6,537 bases of DNA from Chlorobiota bacterium. Lineage in GTDB: Bacteria; Bacteroidota; Bacteroidia; Bacteroidales; JAADJA01. The notes under the pieces were generated by a model. It ran no database searches and was not told where the DNA came from. It saw only the letters and a program-made list of their open reading frames with translations. Below are positions 1 to 4,470 of the stretch, piece after piece; position 1 is the first letter of the stretch; the number at the start of each line of letters is the position of its first letter. Made by a program: the position numbers and the translations under genes. The stretch covers positions 1 to 6,537 of the forward strand of contig JAUVIX010000218.1 of NCBI GenBank assembly GCA_030592565.1, read 5' to 3'.

Positions 1-1
1 A

Positions 2-160
2 ACCATTAACGAATATATTTCAGAGAAAGAACATAAATTCAATAAGGCAACAGTAGATTTCTCTGTTGATTATAACAACGTGTATTATGTTTATGTAATA
101 TCAAATTTGATGAAAGAGGAGCAAATTAAACTACAGGAGGCAATTGACAATGGGCAATAG
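2..160 (+). CDS. mreC: MreC, rod shape-determining protein (C-terminal fragment)
   Basis: The window opens inside this gene; the last 52 codons are present, read in frame from base 2 to a TAG at 158-160. The fragment contains the stretch VYYVYVISNLMKEEQ, which resembles the end of the final beta-barrel of Bacteroidota MreC (a 'YVYVIxNLxKEEQ' pattern), followed by a short charged tail. MreC is a membrane-anchored periplasmic scaffold that links cytoplasmic MreB filaments, MreD and the PBP2/RodA wall synthases. The call rests on this tail motif plus the mreD gene directly behind it, which starts 11 bases before the mreC stop and suggests translational coupling. The N-terminal membrane anchor, coiled coil and most of the barrel lie outside the window, so their integrity cannot be judged. 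Confidence 0.85.
   Translation, partial: TINEYISEKEHKFNKATVDFSVDYNNVYYVYVISNLMKEEQIKLQEAIDNGQ
135..140 (+). promoter_or_regulatory. Shine-Dalgarno-like site for mreD, inside mreC
   Basis: AGGAGG lies inside the end of the mreC reading frame, 9 bases before the ATG at 150 and only 3 bases before an in-frame TTG at 144. The spacing favours ATG 150 as the mreD start. Bacteroidota mostly do not rely on Shine-Dalgarno pairing, so the match may be partly fortuitous (it is also read as mreC codons), but it suits an overlapping gene pair. Confidence 0.5.
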
Positions 161-662
161 TGTTATTAAAAACATATTACGCTTTATCATTCTTATCCTC
201 GTTCAGGTGACTATCCTCGACAATATTAATTTCGGAGGGTACGTAAACCCATATCTGTATGTCTATTTTATTCTTCTACTCCCGTTTGAAGCGCCGGGCT
301 GGCTTTTACTTATCTTGGCTTATATGATGGGAATAAGTATAGATGCGTTTGAAAACACAATGGGAATAAATGCAGCAGCAACTGTTTTAATGGCTTTTTT
401 CAGGCCAATAGTATTAAGAAGTATCTCTTCTGGAAAAGATTATGAAAAGGGAGCAAAGCCATCAATCAGTGATTTTGGATTCAGATGGTTTTTTACTTAT
501 TCGCTCATATTGATCTTTATTCATAATCTTACATTGTTTTACCTTGAAGTTTTCAGATTTACACATTTTTTTGCAACCCTCCAACGGGCATTACTTAGTA
601 CAATTTTTACTCTGATTCTTGTAATTATTGTTCAGTACATATTTGAAAAACCTGCAAAATGA
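150..662 (+). CDS. mreD: MreD, rod shape-determining membrane protein
   Basis: This gene encodes a complete 170-residue integral inner-membrane protein, of normal length for MreD. It is almost wholly hydrophobic, with about six likely membrane segments near residues 9-23, 35-46, 50-65, 74-90, 113-131 and 148-165. The one polar stretch, residues 91-112, is rich in K, D and S and probably forms a loop. Motifs typical of Bacteroidota MreD are NPYLYVYFILLLP (33-45) and the GISIDAFENTMGINAAA block (61-77) followed by FFRP (83-86). MreD works with MreC and MreB in the elongasome that positions lateral wall synthesis. ATG 150 is preferred over the in-frame TTG at 144 because of its spacing to the AGGAGG at 135-140. 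It overlaps mreC by 11 bases. The expected next genes, mrdA (PBP2) and rodA, are absent downstream. Confidence 0.9.
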   Translation: MGNSVIKNILRFIILILVQVTILDNINFGGYVNPYLYVYFILLLPFEAPGWLLLILAYMMGISIDAFENTMGINAAATVLMAFFRPIVLRSISSGKDYEKGAKPSISDFGFRWFFTYSLILIFIHNLTLFYLEVFRFTHFFATLQRALLSTIFTLILVIIVQYIFEKPAK

Positions 663-670
663 CGAATCTC

Positions 671-701
671 AATTTTTTTCTTTCATTTTTAAAAAAAAAT
701 T
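671..701. terminator. A/T-only inverted repeat after mreD, possible terminator
   Basis: AATTTTTTT at 671-679 can pair with AAAAAAATT at 693-701 around a 13-base loop, only nine bases after the mreD stop. The stem has no G:C pair, so it would be thermally weak. It may help end the mre transcript, but it may equally be just the poly-T/poly-A composition of a Bacteroidota intergenic gap. Confidence 0.2.
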
Positions 702-702
702 G

Positions 703-710
703 TATATTTA
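703..710 (+). promoter_or_regulatory. Weak candidate -7 box upstream of the sensor kinase
   Basis: TATATTTA matches the Bacteroidota -7 consensus TAnnTTTG at all fixed positions but the last. It lies 38 bases before the kinase ATG. No TTG is seen at the expected -33 distance, where the sequence is only T and A runs. If real, the kinase has its own transcript; otherwise it would be read through from mreCD. Confidence 0.25.
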
Positions 711-748
711 TTGCCTGCAAATTCAACAGTTAACTCAGGCATAGTATT

Positions 749-3700
749 ATGGCTAAAAAAAAACAATCCAGAGAAGCTCTTCTTGGTGAGATCAGGAAAC
801 TCCAGTCTGAGTTAGATGTATTAAAAAACAGTAGATTCAAATCAAAAAGTATATCAGAACATTCTTATTCTGAGGATGTAAGACGCATTATAACCTTTTT
901 TGACACTGGCCCTGATATGTTTTTTATAATAAATCCGGAAGGTTTAATAACAACTGTGAACTCTTTTGCTGCTCAACACCTTGGTTATTCAAAAGAAGAA
1001 CTTGTTGGAATGCCGGCATGGTCAATAATACATAAAGATGACCTCTCTTATGTAAAATCAATGGTTTCAGAAATAATTCAAAATAAGATAGACCAAAGTG
1101 AACTTGAATTTCGAAAAGTAAAAAAAGACGGGTCAATCATTTATGTACACGAACGAACAAAACTGGCTCTACTGGAGAATAATGAAATCAATGAAATTAT
1201 TATTCTCTGTCGTGATATAACAGATAAAAAAGATGCCAAGGAGAAATTAAGTTCCGAAGAGGAAAGATACAAAACACTTGCAAATAATTTGAATGTTGGG
1301 CTATACCGTAGTACCACTGACAAAAGCGGGCATTTTATCGAAGTAAATCCTGCATTGATAAAAATGTTTGGTTACGACAACAGAGAGGAGTTCATAAAGC
1401 TGACAATCAGCGATCTTTATGTAAACTCAAAGGATAGAATTGAGTTTCATAATGTAATGTTAAAGCAAGGCTCTGTTAGAGGGCGTGAAGTGATGCTAAA
1501 AAGAAAAGAAGGTACATACTTCCCTGCTTCAATATCCTCGGTTGTTATAGCAGATAAAGAAGGCACACCACTTTATTATGATGGCATTGTTGAAGACATA
1601 ACACAGAGAAAAAATGATGAGGAAATAATAAGAAAAAAAGAGGAACAATATAAAAGCCTCTTCAATCTTTCGCCCAGTGGTATAACTCTGCTCGACATTG
1701 ATGGTACAATAATAGATGTTAATCCTGCCTATTCAAAACTTTTTGGCTATAGCATAAAAAAACTGATCGGGCAGAATATTAGAATACTAGTACATCCGGA
1801 TTTCAAATCTAAAGTTCAAAACAATATTAAAAAAATATTGAGTGGTGAAGTTCTGATAGAAGTTGTCAAAAGTATCCGAAAAGATGGGTCAATAGTTTAT
1901 CTGGAATTATATGAGAAAAAAATTGAGCTTCCAAATGGCAAAACTGGAATTCTTAGTATTGCCAACGATATTACAGAACGAGTAATTATTGAAAAAAAAC
2001 TTAAGAAAGAACACAAACTATCTGAACATTACCTAAAGCTCTTTGAAGGTGTTATCTCAGCCACTCCTTATCCCATTTTTTATAAAGATAAAGACGGTAA
2101 TTATCTTGGGTGTAATAATGCCTTTATAGAACAATTAGGGGTTACAGTTGAAGAAATTACTGGTAAGAAAGTTTTTGAGATATGGCCTGGAGAGGACTCT
2201 TATCGATATCATCAGGAAGATATGGAGTTGATGAAGAACCCTGAAAGACAGATGTATGAAAGAGATATTGTTGATAAGAAGGGAGATATAAGAACGGTTA
2301 TTTTTAGCAAAGATGCTTTATATGATGAAAATGGAAATATTGCTGGTCTTGTTGGTGCATATATTGACATTACCGACAGAATACGGGCTGAACAAGCATT
2401 GATAAAAAGTGAAGAAAATTATCGATTAATAGTTGATAATCAAACCGACCTGGTAGTAAAAGTTGACAGAGATGGCAGATTTCTTTTTGTCAGTCCCTCA
2501 TATTGCAAAACCTTTGGGAAAACAGAAGAAGAACTACTCGGCAAACTATTTATCCCATTTGTGCATGAAAATGACCGTGAAGCATCAATGAAAGCAATGG
2601 GAAAACTGCTTAAACCTCCTTACCATATTTATAAAGAGCAAAGAGCTATGACAAAGGATGGGTGGAGGTGGCTCTCCTGGATAGATGATGCTGTTCTGGA
2701 TGAAAATAATAATGTAAAGGAAATCATTGGTGTGGGCAGAGATATTACTGAAAGAAAGAAAACAGAGGAAGCTATCAAACGATCTGAAAAGAGTTATAAA
2801 AATCTTTTTGATTCTACTAATGATGCAATTTATGTTTTGAACAAAGATGGACAGTTTATTGATGTCAACAAGGGGGCTGAAAACATGTATGGCTACCCGC
2901 ATGCTTTTTTTATTGGCAAAACGCCTGTTGATTTGTCTGCACCCGGGAAAAACGACCTTGATGATACCTTTAAGCGATTGAAAAAAGCATTCAAAGGCGA
3001 ACCACAACAATTTGAATTCTGGGGATTAGATAAATCTGGAAGAGTTTTCCCAAAAGAAATTAAACTTTATCCCGGCCTCTATTTTGGAAAAAAGGTTATT
3101 ATAACCTTTGCACAGGATATAACCGAAAGGCTGAAAGCTGAAAAGGAAATAAGGAAACTTTCGAGGGCTATCGAACAAAGCCCTACTATTTTTATGGTTA
3201 CCGGTCTTAATGGAAATATAGAATACGTTAACCCTAAGTATAGTAAAGTTACAGGTTATACAAAAAAAGAGGTCATAGGAAAAAACCCAAGAATTTTTGA
3301 GTCAGAAAAAACACCTCAGGAAACAAATATTGATCTATGGAAATCTATAACAGTCGGAAAGGAGTGGCATGGCCAACTTATAAACAGGAAAAAAAATGGT
3401 GAAGAGTACTGGGAGTCAACATATGTTTTTCCATTAAAAGACAATGTCGGTAATATTACTAACTTTATTTGGATCAAAGAAGATATTACCGAACGCAAAA
3501 AGCTAGAGCAAGAGTTAATTAGTGCAAAGGAAAAAGCAGAGGAGTCAGATAGGCTAAAGTCAGCCTTTTTGGCAAATATGTCCCATGAAATAAGAACACC
3601 TATGAATGCTATTCTCGGATTTTCGCAGTTGCTAAACGATGAAAATCTAAACCCGGAAGATAAAAATCAATTCATAAATCTTATTCATAGTAGTGGCAAC

Positions 3701-4246
3701 TCCCTGATGAATCTTATTAATGATATTATTGATATTTCAAGAATCGAGGCTGGAGAATTTATAATTCATAAAAAGAGATATGAAATAGAAGTTATTTTGA
3801 ACAACCTGTTTTTAGAATACAAACAGATTTTAGCAACAGAAAAGGAGAAAAGCAATATTAAGCTGGTTTTTAACAATAATCCGGAATTATCCAACTACTT
3901 CGTCAATACAGATGTTGAAAGACTAAATCAGGTTTTTCGGAATCTTCTGACAAATGCCATTAAATTTACTTTAGATGGCAGTATTGAATTTGGCTGCATT
4001 ATTGACCAAAGTGGGTTTTGCAAATTTTACATTAAAGATACTGGTATTGGTATTCCTGCGGATAAACAAAAGTTAATTTTTGAAAGTTTCAGGCAAGTTG
4101 ATGAAACGGAAACAAGAAACCATGGCGGGACAGGACTTGGCCTCGCCATCTCGAAAAAGATCGTTGAAATATTAGGTGGTGAGATTTGGGTTGAATCGGA
4201 AGAGGGAAAAGGCTCTGTTTTCTATTTTACTCACCCAATTCCATAA
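749..4246 (+). CDS. Soluble multi-PAS sensor histidine kinase (7 PAS, HisKA, HATPase_c)
   Basis: This gene encodes a 1165-residue cytoplasmic sensor kinase: a signal read by PAS domains controls autophosphorylation of a histidine and transfer to a response regulator. Residues 1-30 look like a short charged coiled coil. Seven PAS domains follow at about 44-156, 174-283, 301-407, 428-540, 558-665, 683-790 and 805-912, each closing with a DIT(E/D/Q)(R/K) motif and a charged helix linker. The HisKA domain has NMSHEIRTP with phospho-acceptor H946; E947-T950 form the ExxT motif linked to phosphatase activity. The ATPase shows the N box (N1069 in NAIKFT), G1 (DTGIGIP, 1097-1103), F box (FESF, 1111-1114) and G2 (GGTGLG, 1126-1131), so it should be active. 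No signal peptide, membrane segment or receiver domain is present. No response regulator is adjacent, so the partner must be encoded elsewhere. The ligands are unknown: no PAS domain shows a recognisable cofactor signature. The ATG at 749 has no clear Shine-Dalgarno, as is usual here. Confidence 0.95.
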   Translation: MAKKKQSREALLGEIRKLQSELDVLKNSRFKSKSISEHSYSEDVRRIITFFDTGPDMFFIINPEGLITTVNSFAAQHLGYSKEELVGMPAWSIIHKDDLSYVKSMVSEIIQNKIDQSELEFRKVKKDGSIIYVHERTKLALLENNEINEIIILCRDITDKKDAKEKLSSEEERYKTLANNLNVGLYRSTTDKSGHFIEVNPALIKMFGYDNREEFIKLTISDLYVNSKDRIEFHNVMLKQGSVRGREVMLKRKEGTYFPASISSVVIADKEGTPLYYDGIVEDITQRKNDEEIIRKKEEQYKSLFNLSPSGITLLDIDGTIIDVNPAYSKLFGYSIKKLIGQNIRILVHPDFKSKVQNNIKKILSGEVLIEVVKSIRKDGSIVYLELYEKKIELPNGKTGILSIANDITERVIIEKKLKKEHKLSEHYLKLFEGVISATPYPIFYKDKDGNYLGCNNAFIEQLGVTVEEITGKKVFEIWPGEDSYRYHQEDMELMKNPERQMYERDIVDKKGDIRTVIFSKDALYDENGNIAGLVGAYIDITDRIRAEQALIKSEENYRLIVDNQTDLVVKVDRDGRFLFVSPSYCKTFGKTEEELLGKLFIPFVHENDREASMKAMGKLLKPPYHIYKEQRAMTKDGWRWLSWIDDAVLDENNNVKEIIGVGRDITERKKTEEAIKRSEKSYKNLFDSTNDAIYVLNKDGQFIDVNKGAENMYGYPHAFFIGKTPVDLSAPGKNDLDDTFKRLKKAFKGEPQQFEFWGLDKSGRVFPKEIKLYPGLYFGKKVIITFAQDITERLKAEKEIRKLSRAIEQSPTIFMVTGLNGNIEYVNPKYSKVTGYTKKEVIGKNPRIFESEKTPQETNIDLWKSITVGKEWHGQLINRKKNGEEYWESTYVFPLKDNVGNITNFIWIKEDITERKKLEQELISAKEKAEESDRLKSAFLANMSHEIRTPMNAILGFSQLLNDENLNPEDKNQFINLIHSSGNSLMNLINDIIDISRIEAGEFIIHKKRYEIEVILNNLFLEYKQILATEKEKSNIKLVFNNNPELSNYFVNTDVERLNQVFRNLLTNAIKFTLDGSIEFGCIIDQSGFCKFYIKDTGIGIPADKQKLIFESFRQVDETETRNHGGTGLGLAISKKIVEILGGEIWVESEEGKGSVFYFTHPIP
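1124..1144 (+). repeat. Direct repeat copy 1, inside PAS1
   Basis: This 21-base stretch encodes the KDGSIIY strand of PAS1. It matches positions 1880-1900 in PAS3 at 18 of 21 bases by direct comparison. It is most simply a trace of PAS domain duplication, or codon-level coincidence on a conserved motif, rather than an independent element. Confidence 0.4.
1880..1900 (+). repeat. Direct repeat copy 2, inside PAS3
   Basis: This is the partner of the stretch at 1124-1144, encoding KDGSIVY in PAS3. The two copies differ at three bases. Other PAS repeats in the gene keep the protein motif K(D/N)G but are less alike at the DNA level. Confidence 0.4.
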
Positions 4247-4281
4247 AATAAACATTCGAATTATTTCTCACTTTATTCCTT

Positions 4282-4354
4282 GAAGTTTGTAACCCCACCA
4301 CGTCACCCACATATTCTTAATCATTTTCATCTGTGAGGTGCTGAGTGCAACTTT
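4282..4354. other. Imperfect inverted repeat in the kinase-peptidase intergenic region
   Basis: The region after the kinase contains a two-part imperfect hairpin. The inner stem pairs CACCCACA (4304-4311) with TGTGAGGTG (4332-4340), leaving one bulged A and a 20-base AT-rich loop. The outer stem pairs GAAGTTTG (4282-4289) with CAACTTT (4348-4354), with one bulged T and a terminal G-T pair. It is richer in G+C than the flanks and is not followed by a T run, so it does not look like a standard terminator. Possible roles are a transcript 3' end, a protein-binding site or a small structured RNA. The sequence alone does not decide. Confidence 0.3.
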
Positions 4355-4400
4355 CTAATTAGTTCGTTTGTCTTCTATACTAATTTATACAATTATATAA

Positions 4401-4427
4401 ATAGAGACTGTTTTATCTCTGTTTTTT
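4401..4427 (+). terminator. Weak hairpin plus T run, possible terminator
   Basis: AGAGA (4403-4407) pairs with TCTCT (4416-4420) around an 8-base loop, extendable outward by a T-G and an A-T pair, and is followed by six T (4422-4427). The form is that of an intrinsic terminator for transcripts arriving from the kinase gene. The stem is short and AT-rich, and it ends about 10 bases before the -7 box of the next gene, so it would overlap that gene's promoter region. Confidence 0.3.
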
Positions 4428-4436
4428 AAATTATGC

Positions 4437-4444
4437 TATATTTG
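4437..4444 (+). promoter_or_regulatory. Bacteroidota-type -7 promoter box for the M14 peptidase gene
   Basis: TATATTTG is a perfect match to the TAnnTTTG -7 element used by the primary sigma factor of Bacteroidota. It sits 26 bases before the ATG at 4471, which predicts a start site near 4450 and a leader of about 20 bases. A clear TTG -33 box is missing: 19-21 bases upstream the sequence is TTTTATCTCT. The short A-rich leader has no Shine-Dalgarno, as is typical of the phylum. Confidence 0.55.
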
Positions 4445-4470
4445 ACAATTTTTTACGAAAATAATTCATT

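Noticed and set aside
144..149. TTG at 144 as the mreD start
   Set aside because: It is only 3 bases from the AGGAGG, too close for ribosome binding. ATG 150 has 9-base spacing and gives a normal MreD N-terminus.
671..699. Homopolymer T and A runs as a phase-variation tract
   Set aside because: The T7 and A9 runs are intergenic and not clearly placed between promoter boxes. Such runs are common in AT-rich gaps of this phylum.
2585..3010. 141-codon open frame on the minus strand inside the kinase gene
   Set aside because: It lies wholly opposite PAS5/PAS6 coding sequence, shows no domain-like pattern, and is rich in residues expected from reading AT-rich coding DNA backwards. The + strand frame is plainly the real gene.
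3584..4246. Hybrid kinase with a C-terminal receiver domain
   Set aside because: The protein ends 34 residues after the G2 box with FYFTHPIP. There is no room for a receiver domain, and no frameshifted receiver is seen in the 224 bases that follow.
4268..4330. Trp-rich mini-ORF as a trp attenuator leader peptide
   Set aside because: It has three Trp codons, but what follows on that strand is the antisense of the kinase, not trp biosynthesis genes, and there is no terminator/antiterminator set after it. It is kept only as a low-confidence observation.
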